Source of the DNA: Sulfurimonas sp.
GTDB taxonomy: Bacteria; Campylobacterota; Campylobacteria; Campylobacterales; Sulfurimonadaceae
NCBI GenBank assembly: GCA_027858865.1
Contig: JAQIBW010000007.1
Coordinates: forward strand, 1 to 5,977
Reading direction: 5' to 3'
Length of the DNA: 5,977 nt
Shown here: one piece after another, positions 1 to 5,977 of the stretch
How positions within the stretch are numbered: the first letter of the stretch is position 1
Layout of the letters: every line of letters begins with the position of its first letter
The notes under the pieces: model-generated
The model's input: only the letters and a program-made list of their open reading frames with translations
The model's database searches: none
Told to the model about the DNA's origin: nothing
Made by a program: the position numbers and the translations under genes

Positions 1-90
1 TCTTTTATCTGTTTATGAAAAAGAATTTACTTAAATAAAAAGGCGTCACTTCATACCCGAAAATCTTTATTCAGTCACTCCTTAAGATAC

Positions 91-102
91 TTTTTGTATA
101 AT
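91..102 (+). promoter_or_regulatory. Sigma-70 promoter (extended -10) for the DUF6394-like gene and probably the operon
   Basis: A perfect TATAAT box lies at 97-102, directly preceded by TTTTTG (91-96). This matches the Campylobacter/Helicobacter style of sigma-70 promoter, in which a T-rich -16 element replaces a conserved -35 box. The hexamer 17 nt upstream (GTCACT, 74-79) is not a good -35. Transcription would start near 108-110, giving a leader of about 40 nt before the ATG at 149. No comparable promoter is visible in the gap before leuS, so this one may serve the whole run of genes, perhaps together with transcription arriving from upstream. The motif is seen directly; its activity is inferred. 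Confidence 0.75.
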
Positions 103-148
103 CACTACAATAAAATTAAAAAGAAATGAAATAAATTAAGGACAAAGT

Positions 149-487
149 ATGGATTGGGGTAAAGTAATATATGTATTTTTCTCGTTGATGAGTTTAACAT
201 CAATAGCGGGATTTTTGTATGAGCATAGTGCAGTTGCACTTTTTGTAGCTGCGAGTTTAAATCTTGTTTCTACAGTTTTAAAAATTGGTGTTAGAAACCT
301 TCTTTCTGCTGAGCTTTTAGCTTCTTCTTTGGTTGCTGATTTGCATCTTATTCCAGCATTTATTTACTTAGAAGTTGTTGGAAACTTAGAGTGGGCTATC
401 GCTTTAACTATTGGTGCGCTTATCGCTAACCTTTTCTCTGTAGGACTTGTTTACATTGAAAGCTCGAAAATACACGAAGACTATTAG
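149..487 (+). CDS. Four-helix inner-membrane protein, DUF6394-like, function unknown
   Basis: This 112-residue protein is almost entirely hydrophobic, with four predicted membrane helices at roughly residues 5-24, 28-46, 53-77 and 80-103, and short polar ends. The ATG is well supported by AAGGA at 138-142 with 6 nt spacing and by the TATAAT promoter about 50 nt upstream. It resembles the small DUF6394 proteins of Campylobacterota, whose function is unknown; that assignment is from memory. No catalytic motif is recognised. Helix 3 carries E55, D64 and H66, unusual charged residues for a membrane span, and R49 sits just before it. It could be a small channel, a proton- or metal-handling protein, or an accessory to a larger membrane complex. 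It lies 120 nt before leuS on the same strand and is probably read through into it. The gene call is secure; no role is claimed. Confidence 0.88.
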   Translation: MDWGKVIYVFFSLMSLTSIAGFLYEHSAVALFVAASLNLVSTVLKIGVRNLLSAELLASSLVADLHLIPAFIYLEVVGNLEWAIALTIGALIANLFSVGLVYIESSKIHEDY

Positions 488-575
488 GCTACTATTTGTA
501 CGCCAAATGAGCAAAAGCCCATTTAGCTACGCTTAGACCGCTTAGGTCACTAAAGCTAAACTCCTTTGGAGTCAG
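488..575. repeat. Structured, G+C-richer intergenic element, candidate dispersed repeat
   Basis: Counting by hand gives about 44% G+C here (39 of 88 bases), clearly above the AT-rich flanks. It contains nested inverted repeats: TTTAGC (522-527) pairs with GCTAAA (555-560), and inside that GACC (536-539) pairs with GGTC (545-548) around a 5-nt loop. The hexamer GCTTAG occurs twice, 9 nt apart (531 and 540). On the - strand the stretch is an open frame of 26 codons from 572 down to a TAG at 494-492, with amino-acid-like content (for example SGLSVAKWAFAHLAYK) but no start codon or ribosome site of its own. This combination suggests a small mobile or dispersed repeat, or a decayed gene end, rather than ordinary spacer. 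A structured leader of the leuS message or a small RNA are alternatives. Repeat status cannot be shown from a single copy. Confidence 0.35.
560..572 (+). other. Small perfect hairpin upstream of leuS
   Basis: ACTCC (560-564), loop TTT (565-567) and GGAGT (568-572) form a perfect 5-bp stem. CAGAATTTTTAG follows, so five T residues begin only 5 nt past the stem. As an intrinsic terminator this is weak: the stem is short and the T run is displaced. It may be the edge of the larger structured element or modulate read-through into leuS. The TTG at 566 lies in this hairpin, which argues against its use as a start codon. Confidence 0.3.
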
Positions 576-596
576 AATTTTTAGAAAGAATAAAAT

Positions 597-602
597 TAGG
601 AA
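597..602 (+). promoter_or_regulatory. Ribosome binding site that decides the leuS start
   Basis: TAGGAA, with its AGGA core at 598-601, is followed by 6 nt and then TTG at 608. The same 6-nt spacing is used by the three other ribosome sites in the window that have a visible Shine-Dalgarno (before 149, 3061 and 3573). No such motif precedes the upstream in-frame TTG at 566. Confidence 0.75.
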
Positions 603-607
603 TTTTT

Positions 608-3058
608 TTGGAATATAACTCTACAACTATAGAAAAAAAATGGCAAGAATATTGGGCTAAAAATGGAAGTTTTGAGCCTACGGAAGATTTTACAAAAGAA
701 AAAAAATATATTTTAAGTATGTTTCCATTTCCAAGTGGAAGACTGCATATGGGACATGTTAGAAACTACTCTATCAGCGATGCTTTTGCACGTTACTACA
801 GACAACAAAACTTTAATGTTCTTCATCCTATCGGTTTTGATAGTTTTGGTATGCCAGCTGAAAATGCAGCTATCAAAAATGGTTCACATCCTAAGGGTTG
901 GACGTATAACAACATAGACTACATGAAAGGTGAGTTTGCATCTTTGGGCTTCTCTTTTTCAAAAGAACGTGAACTTGCAACAAGCGATGAGCTTTACACT
1001 AAGTTTGAGCAGGGTTTCATCATTGATATGTTTGAGAATGGTCTTCTTTACCGTGAAAAAGGTCTTTTAAACTGGTGTCCACATGATCAGACTGTTTTAG
1101 CAAATGAGCAGGTAGTCGATGGATGCTGTTGGAGATGTGATACTCCTATCGTTAAAAAAGATATGAATCAGTACTATTTTAAAATTACTCAGTATGCTGA
1201 TGAACTTTTAGACTCGTTAAAGAATCTTGATGGCGGATGGCCAAAACAAGTTCTTACTATGCAGGAAAACTGGATAGGAAAATCAAATGGTTTAGAATTT
1301 GATCTATTTTTTGACGAGAGCTCTAAAGAAAAACTTTCAAATACTTTTGACTCATTTGACGTATTTACAACTCGTCCAGATACTATTTACGGGGTAAGTT
1401 ATACTGCCCTTGCTCCTGAGCATAAAATAGTTACTTACATGATAGAGAATAATCTTTTAAGTGATGAAGTAATAGCTCAAATCAAATATATGACAAATAC
1501 TTCTTCGATAGACAGACAAAAAGAAAAAAAAGGTATAGCCCTTGGTCTTAATGTAGTTCATCCTTTGACTGATAAAACAGTACCCGTTTGGATTGCTAAC
1601 TTTGTTCTTATGGATTATGGAAGTGGTGCAGTTATGGCTGTTCCTGCTCATGATGACAGGGACTTTGACTTTGCCAAAAAGTATGACCTTGCTATAAATG
1701 CAGTTATAAAACCTTACGAAGGTGAACTAAGCTCAGATGCTGCATTTACTGAAGTTGGTGAACTGTTTAACTCTGGAGAGTTTGACGGGCTTAACTCTAA
1801 AAAATCTCAGTACAACATTATCAAATATTTTGAAGAAAATAAAATAGGTAAAAAAACTACTAACTATAGACTAAAAGACTGGGGTGTTAGCCGTCAAAGA
1901 TATTGGGGTGCTCCAATTCCTTTTATTCACTGTGAAGATTGTGGTTTAGTTATGGAGAAAAAAGAAAATCTGCCAATAGCTCTTCCTGAAGATGTAGAGA
2001 TTACAGGTGAGGGTAACCCGCTTGATAATCATCCTACTTGGAAGCATTGTAAATGTTCTCAGTGCGGTAAAGATGCTATTCGTGAAACAGATACTATGGA
2101 TACTTTTGTTGAGTCTTCTTGGTACTTTTTACGTTTTTGTGCATCTCCTGCCAACTGGGAAAAAGAAGCTTTTTCTAAAGAGCAACTTAGCTACTGGATG
2201 GGTGTTGACCAATATGTAGGTGGAATAGAACACGCCATCTTACACCTATTATATGCAAGGTTCTTTACAAAAGTATTTCGTGATTTAGGCTATTTAGACT
2301 TTGATGAGCCTTTTGATAATCTACTGACTCAGGGAATGGTACTTAAAGATGGTGCTAAAATGTCAAAAAGTAAAGGTAATACAGTTGATCCAGATGCTAT
2401 CATTGAAAAATATGGTGCAGATACAGCTAGACTATTTATCCTTTTTGCTGCTCCACCAACTCAAGAATTAGAGTGGAATGACAACGCGGTTGAGGGTGCT
2501 TACAAGTTTATAAAAAGATTTTTTGATAGAAGCTCAAACATCGTAAAAACTGACACTATCCCAACTATAAATCATTCAACTCTATCTAAAGATGAGAAGT
2601 ATGCAAGAAAGAAAGTGTATGAGGCGCTTGTTCGTGCAAATGATGTATATAATGAAAAACATACATTTAACACTCTAATCGCAGGAACTATGGAAGCGAT
2701 GAACGCTTTGAATGCACAGACAAACTCTGATGTATGGAGTGAAGGATATTGGATTTTAAGTTCTATCATGGAACCTGTCATTCCTCATGTTTGCTGGGAC
2801 ATAAGCAGTGAGTATTTTTCACTTAACAACTTAAACCCGCAAGTAGTTGTAGATGAAGTTTTTGTAGAAGATTCTGTAACACTTGGTGTATCAATTAACG
2901 GCAAAAGAAGAACTGAAATAGAAGTTGCATTAGAGACTACTAAAGAAGATATTATAGAGATGGCTAAAGAAGCAGCCTCTAAATGGTTAGAGGACAAAGA
3001 AATCGTTAAAGAGATTGTTGTTCCAAAAAAACTAGTAAATATAGTAATTAAAGGTTAA
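608..3058 (+). CDS. leuS: Leucyl-tRNA synthetase
   Basis: This cytoplasmic enzyme charges tRNA-Leu with leucine using ATP and hydrolyses mischarged tRNA. From the TTG at 608 it is 816 residues, a normal bacterial length. The start gives MEYNSTTIEKKWQEYW, the usual LeuRS N terminus; the frame stays open to a TTG at 566, but the 14 extra residues look unlike the family and lack a ribosome site. Class I signatures are intact: HMGH at 47-50 and KMSKS at 584-588. The CP1 editing domain has its threonine-rich TTRPDT motif (T259 matching E. coli T252) and the HDDRD motif (D352 matching D345), so proofreading should work. C442, C445, C483 and C486 form a zinc-binding knuckle. WMGVDQYVGG begins at 530. 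The anticodon-binding and C-terminal domains follow, ending in VNIVIKG. lptE follows after 2 nt. No leucine-responsive leader or T-box is visible. Confidence 0.97.
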   Translation: MEYNSTTIEKKWQEYWAKNGSFEPTEDFTKEKKYILSMFPFPSGRLHMGHVRNYSISDAFARYYRQQNFNVLHPIGFDSFGMPAENAAIKNGSHPKGWTYNNIDYMKGEFASLGFSFSKERELATSDELYTKFEQGFIIDMFENGLLYREKGLLNWCPHDQTVLANEQVVDGCCWRCDTPIVKKDMNQYYFKITQYADELLDSLKNLDGGWPKQVLTMQENWIGKSNGLEFDLFFDESSKEKLSNTFDSFDVFTTRPDTIYGVSYTALAPEHKIVTYMIENNLLSDEVIAQIKYMTNTSSIDRQKEKKGIALGLNVVHPLTDKTVPVWIANFVLMDYGSGAVMAVPAHDDRDFDFAKKYDLAINAVIKPYEGELSSDAAFTEVGELFNSGEFDGLNSKKSQYNIIKYFEENKIGKKTTNYRLKDWGVSRQRYWGAPIPFIHCEDCGLVMEKKENLPIALPEDVEITGEGNPLDNHPTWKHCKCSQCGKDAIRETDTMDTFVESSWYFLRFCASPANWEKEAFSKEQLSYWMGVDQYVGGIEHAILHLLYARFFTKVFRDLGYLDFDEPFDNLLTQGMVLKDGAKMSKSKGNTVDPDAIIEKYGADTARLFILFAAPPTQELEWNDNAVEGAYKFIKRFFDRSSNIVKTDTIPTINHSTLSKDEKYARKKVYEALVRANDVYNEKHTFNTLIAGTMEAMNALNAQTNSDVWSEGYWILSSIMEPVIPHVCWDISSEYFSLNNLNPQVVVDEVFVEDSVTLGVSINGKRRTEIEVALETTKEDIIEMAKEAASKWLEDKEIVKEIVVPKKLVNIVIKG

Positions 3059-3060
3059 TT

Positions 3061-3570
3061 ATGAAAGTTATTTTATCTATTCTAATACTTTTAGGTTTTG
3101 CATCTTGTGGCTATAAACCAAGTTCAAAATTCTCTCGTGCAGTTATGGGTGATAAGATAAGTACAAGTATTGTTATATCTGCACAAGATCCAGAAAATAC
3201 GGTTATCATAAAAGATGCTGTTGATGAGGCTATTATAGAAGTTTTTCATGCATCTTTGCGTGATAGAGCAAGTTCTGATACTCATTTGACACTTAGTATT
3301 GCTAACCCTTCATATTCTCCTATTGTATATGATAATGATGGTTTTGTTATCGGTTATAGAATGAGTGTTAGTTTGAGTATAATTAGACTTCATAGTGGTA
3401 TATCTAAAAGTTACTCAGTTACAGGGACTTATGACTTTACAGTAGCTCCAAATGCTGTTGTAACTGACCAAGAAAGATTTGAAGCTATTAGGTTTAGTGC
3501 GGCTAAAGCTATTCGCTCATTTGTTGCAAAAGTCTCAGCAGAAGGTGCAAGAGCTAAGAAGAAGGAATAA
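3061..3570 (+). CDS. lptE: LPS-assembly outer-membrane lipoprotein LptE
   Basis: This 169-residue protein begins with a lipoprotein signal peptide: K2, a hydrophobic core at residues 3-14 and a lipobox FASC with the acylated cysteine at C16. The mature protein starts CGYKP, the hallmark of LptE/RlpB proteins, and G17 after the cysteine fits outer-membrane sorting. LptE plugs the LptD barrel, and the two together insert lipopolysaccharide into the outer leaflet. The mature part has alternating beta-strand-like segments (about 45-60, 75-125) and a C-terminal helix ending in a basic ARAKKKE tail. Size fits the family, which diverges strongly in sequence. The start is supported by AAAGG at 3050-3054, inside the end of leuS and 6 nt before the ATG. 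The leuS-lptE pairing is also, as I recall, found in Campylobacter. F at position -3 of the lipobox is slightly unusual. A generic lipoprotein is the alternative. Confidence 0.82.
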   Translation: MKVILSILILLGFASCGYKPSSKFSRAVMGDKISTSIVISAQDPENTVIIKDAVDEAIIEVFHASLRDRASSDTHLTLSIANPSYSPIVYDNDGFVIGYRMSVSLSIIRLHSGISKSYSVTGTYDFTVAPNAVVTDQERFEAIRFSAAKAIRSFVAKVSAEGARAKKKE

Positions 3571-3572
3571 TT

Positions 3573-5123
3573 ATGACTATCCAGAGTATTATTAAAAAAG
3601 CTGTAAAAAGACTTGAATTAGAAGGAAAACTTTTAACGCCGGACTTTTATGCTGAAGCTTTTTGTAAAGAAGCGCAAAAAGCAGGAATGCAGTCAGAAGA
3701 TTGTAATCAAGTAGATAAATTCTCAAAAACGCTTAACAAAGATATCCAAAAAGAACTAACTAAATACAGAATTAAAACGATTAGTGAATTAGCCCGCTTC
3801 TTAATCTCAAAACTAAATAGAACAAACTCAACTATATGCACAGAGCTGCTTGAATCACAAACTGCTTTTACAAAGCGAATCTTACAAGTTGTAGAAGTTC
3901 TTCATAATGCTGAAGCTACAGAACTTGCAAAGCAGAGTATTAAACTTTTAAACTCAAACTCAAATAAAAGTGAACTTGAACAGTTTAGACAGTACTGGAT
4001 AAATTTTATTACAACTTATGATGACACGTTTTTAAATAAATTAAAAACTTTTGGAAGCGTAGACAGTAATAATCTAAGAAAAACAATTGACAGCTTAAAT
4101 ATTTCACTCGCATCTACAGACTCAAAAAATGGGACTGAAGAGTTGTCTAGAATAGCTTCTTTATTAGTCTCATCTTTTGTTCCATCTATTGCATCGAGTG
4201 TAAATGATAAGATAGCTACTTTAAGTGAAAAAATAAAAAACAATCCTTCACTTTTAGACAGTGTAAGCATCGAGAGTGAAATCAGATCTATTATTTTACT
4301 AAGAATTGCTCTTGATAAAGAGAGTGTCCAAGAGATGCTTGAGTCTCTTGATGGAGTTCTAGATAAATTATCTCTACGACTTATAGAGATGATAGAACGC
4401 TCAGATGACTCAACTTTAGAGATTCAAAAAATAAAATCTGAGTTAGCAACTTATAATGAAGACACAAGTCATGACTTTAAAGTAGCACATAAAAAACTAT
4501 TAATAATAGCAACGGCACTAGAAGAAAATACTCAACTTTTAACTAAAGATTTGAAAGATCATAGCACGGAGATAACAGTTCTTAGTAAAAAGATTCGTAA
4601 ACTAGAACGTGAATTGGAAAAGGCAAAAATTGCTTCGAAGGAAGATTTTTTGACTAAACTTTACAATAAACGAGCACTTGATGAGTTTATGAATGTAAAA
4701 GAAGCCGAGTTTGAAAGATATGGCCATAACTTTTCTGTTGTTATGTTTGACCTTGACCACTTTAAAGATGTAAATGATACTTATGGTCATGATGCTGGAG
4801 ATGCTGTTCTTGGTGCTTTTGCAAAAATACTTAAAAAAGAAGCAAGAAGTGTTGATGTAGTTGGTAGATTTGGTGGTGAAGAGTTTATGGCACTACTAAG
4901 TGAAACAGATACTAAAGGTGGAGCTATCTTTGCAGAGAAAGTAAGAGCACATGTCCAAAAAGCTCGTTTTATGTATAAAGGCGAGAGAATAGAAGTAACA
5001 GTAAGTTGTGGAGTGAGCGAGCGAAAGCTTCATACTTCTCTTGTAAGTGTCGTAAACTCTGCTGATGAGTATTTATATAAAGCAAAAAAAGACGGTCGTA
5101 ATCAAGTGGCGTATAAAAAATAG
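3573..5123 (+). CDS. Diguanylate cyclase (GGDEF) with unassigned helical N-terminal region
   Basis: The protein has 516 residues and no signal peptide or membrane span, so it should be cytoplasmic. The C-terminal GGDEF domain (about 355-514) makes cyclic di-GMP from two GTP. Its motifs are complete: DFLTKLYNKR at 358-367, the metal-binding FDLDHF at 392-397, NDTYGHDAGD at 401-410 and GGEEF at 434-438. RSVD at 425-428, five residues before GGEEF, is an intact inhibitory I-site, so product feedback is expected. A heptad-rich coiled coil (about 315-357) leads into the domain and probably controls dimerisation. Residues 1-85 form a compact charged segment with C31 and C44, and 86-310 are helical; I recognise no named sensor domain in either. 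No EAL or HD-GYP domain is present. AAGGA at 3562-3566 sets the ATG. It lies 2 nt after lptE and overlaps folC by 1 nt, so it is cotranscribed with both. Confidence 0.95.
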   Translation: MTIQSIIKKAVKRLELEGKLLTPDFYAEAFCKEAQKAGMQSEDCNQVDKFSKTLNKDIQKELTKYRIKTISELARFLISKLNRTNSTICTELLESQTAFTKRILQVVEVLHNAEATELAKQSIKLLNSNSNKSELEQFRQYWINFITTYDDTFLNKLKTFGSVDSNNLRKTIDSLNISLASTDSKNGTEELSRIASLLVSSFVPSIASSVNDKIATLSEKIKNNPSLLDSVSIESEIRSIILLRIALDKESVQEMLESLDGVLDKLSLRLIEMIERSDDSTLEIQKIKSELATYNEDTSHDFKVAHKKLLIIATALEENTQLLTKDLKDHSTEITVLSKKIRKLERELEKAKIASKEDFLTKLYNKRALDEFMNVKEAEFERYGHNFSVVMFDLDHFKDVNDTYGHDAGDAVLGAFAKILKKEARSVDVVGRFGGEEFMALLSETDTKGGAIFAEKVRAHVQKARFMYKGERIEVTVSCGVSERKLHTSLVSVVNSADEYLYKAKKDGRNQVAYKK

Positions 5124-5977
5124 TGTTAGAAGATTTTTTATCAGCTAAACCGCTTTACTATGATGAGATAGACTATACTAGAATGCCTAGCATCTATGAA
5201 AAAATAAAGTCATATCTTCCTAAACCAAAGATAATTCACATTGTTGGTACTAACGGTAAAGGTACTACAGGACGTTTTTTAGCATCTGCTTTGTACTCAC
5301 TTGGGTTTAGTACAGGGCACTATACATCTCCTCACATTATGAAGTTTAATGAAAGAATATGGATAAATGGCAAAGATGCACAAGATGAAATTCTAGAAAA
5401 AGCTCACGTAGAATTACAGACTATTTTATCTCAAGATGATTCAAATGCACTTAGTTACTTTGAGTATACAACTTTACTATCTTTACTTGTATATAAAGAG
5501 TGTGAATATGTAGTTATGGAAGCTGGACTAGGTGGTGAACACGATGCTACCGCAGTTTTTGATAAAATATTAACTTTAGTAACTCCGATTTCAGTTGATC
5601 ATGAAGCTTTCTTAGGTAACACTATACAAGAGATAGCGACAACAAAACTAAAAGCAATTCAAAATAATGCGATTTTAGCAACTCAAAAAGAGAGACAAGT
5701 TTATAGTGTAGCAAACTTGATTGCTGGAAAAAATTCTTTAAATATAAAAAGATTATCTGAGTTTTTAGATAAAGATGATGAGAAAAAGATACAATTAATA
5801 GCAAAAAAATTAAAACTTGAGAACTATTTAGTAGAAAATCTTGCACTAAGTATTGCAGGCTTAAAATTTTTAAATATAGAATATAGTGATAATGATTTCA
5901 CAGATGCAAGACTTTTCGGGAGACTGTCTTATATAAGTGAAAATATAATAGTAGATGTCGGTCATAATCCCCTTGCT
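5123..5977 (+). CDS. folC: Folylpolyglutamate synthase / dihydrofolate synthase FolC, 3' end outside window
   Basis: Mur-ligase-family enzyme that adds glutamate to folates using ATP; in most bacteria it also converts dihydropteroate to dihydrofolate. The first 285 codons are present, out of a usual total near 390-420. Motifs in order: P-loop GTNGKGTT at 42-49, TSPHIMKFNERI from 68 (folate-loop region), EAGLGGEHDAT at 133-143, VDHEAFLG at 158-165, the lysine-containing IATTKLKAI at 171-179 (K175 aligns with the carbamylated lysine of the family), and DVGHNPLA at 278-285, where the window ends. The start is GTG at 5123-5125, sharing its G with the TAG of the preceding gene. There is no Shine-Dalgarno, so translation is probably coupled. 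The first in-frame ATG (5183) would remove about 20 residues that look like a normal FolC N terminus. Whether the enzyme has both activities cannot be told from this part. Confidence 0.93.
   Translation, partial: MLEDFLSAKPLYYDEIDYTRMPSIYEKIKSYLPKPKIIHIVGTNGKGTTGRFLASALYSLGFSTGHYTSPHIMKFNERIWINGKDAQDEILEKAHVELQTILSQDDSNALSYFEYTTLLSLLVYKECEYVVMEAGLGGEHDATAVFDKILTLVTPISVDHEAFLGNTIQEIATTKLKAIQNNAILATQKERQVYSVANLIAGKNSLNIKRLSEFLDKDDEKKIQLIAKKLKLENYLVENLALSIAGLKFLNIEYSDNDFTDARLFGRLSYISENIIVDVGHNPLA

Noticed and set aside
1..38. Possible C-terminal tail of an upstream + strand gene: LLSVYEKEFT then TAA at 32-34, or FYLFMKKNLLK then TAA at 36-38
   Set aside because: Two frames are equally plausible and only about ten codons are visible, so no gene can be called. 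In related genomes secF may lie upstream, but that is recollection.
591..596. TAAAAT as a -10 box for a separate leuS promoter
   Set aside because: It is only 11 nt from the start codon; a transcript starting there would lack the ribosome site at 597-602.
488..607. T-box or leucine attenuator controlling leuS
   Set aside because: No T-box consensus and no leucine-rich leader peptide is visible, and T-boxes are not expected in this lineage.
492..620. - strand open frame through the leuS leader
   Set aside because: It has no ATG, GTG or TTG start and no ribosome site, and it overlaps the leuS start. Kept only as evidence for a possible repeat or gene remnant.
735..917. + strand frame overlapping the HIGH region of leuS, and a similar one at 2007-2219
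   Set aside because: Out-of-frame shadows of a well-conserved coding sequence, with no family resemblance.
1457..1651. - strand open frame inside leuS
   Set aside because: Shadow of the leuS coding frame, low-complexity product, no promoter or ribosome site. The other antisense frames within leuS (2572-2781, 2785-2997), the cyclase (4016-4270, 4602-4790) and folC (5622-5846) fail for the same reasons.
1..5977. tRNA, rRNA, CRISPR array, insertion sequence or integrase
   Set aside because: No cloverleaf, regularly spaced repeats, transposase-like frame or terminal inverted repeats were seen on either strand.

Overview
The window is an AT-rich, gene-dense bacterial segment with every supported gene on the + strand. 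The gene content and order (four-helix membrane protein, leuS, lptE, GGDEF protein, folC) and the protein sequences suggest a Campylobacterota (Epsilonproteobacteria) genome of the Sulfurimonas type. That placement rests on family knowledge and sequence character; no search was run.

Layout. Bases 1-148 are non-coding or hold only the last few codons of an upstream gene. They end in a strong TTTTTG-TATAAT promoter (91-102) and a clean ribosome binding site. Bases 149-487 encode a 112-residue inner-membrane protein resembling the DUF6394 family. Bases 488-607 form a gap that is visibly richer in G+C than its surroundings, contains nested inverted repeats, and may be a copy of a dispersed repeat. 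Leucyl-tRNA synthetase follows; its best start is the TTG at 608, not the TTG at 566. Next come the outer-membrane lipoprotein LptE (3061-3570), a soluble diguanylate cyclase with intact catalytic and feedback-inhibition motifs (3573-5123), and the first 285 codons of FolC, which starts at a GTG overlapping the cyclase stop codon and runs off the right edge.

How it works together. From leuS to folC the genes are separated by +2, +2 and -1 nt, so they almost certainly form one transcript with translational coupling. The operon joins tRNA charging, LPS export, c-di-GMP signalling and folate polyglutamylation. Most of this is a housekeeping cluster. The less expected parts are the diguanylate cyclase with an unassigned N-terminal half, the structured gap before leuS, and the small membrane protein. 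I did not find a clearly new biological system; the findings below are second-look items of modest weight.
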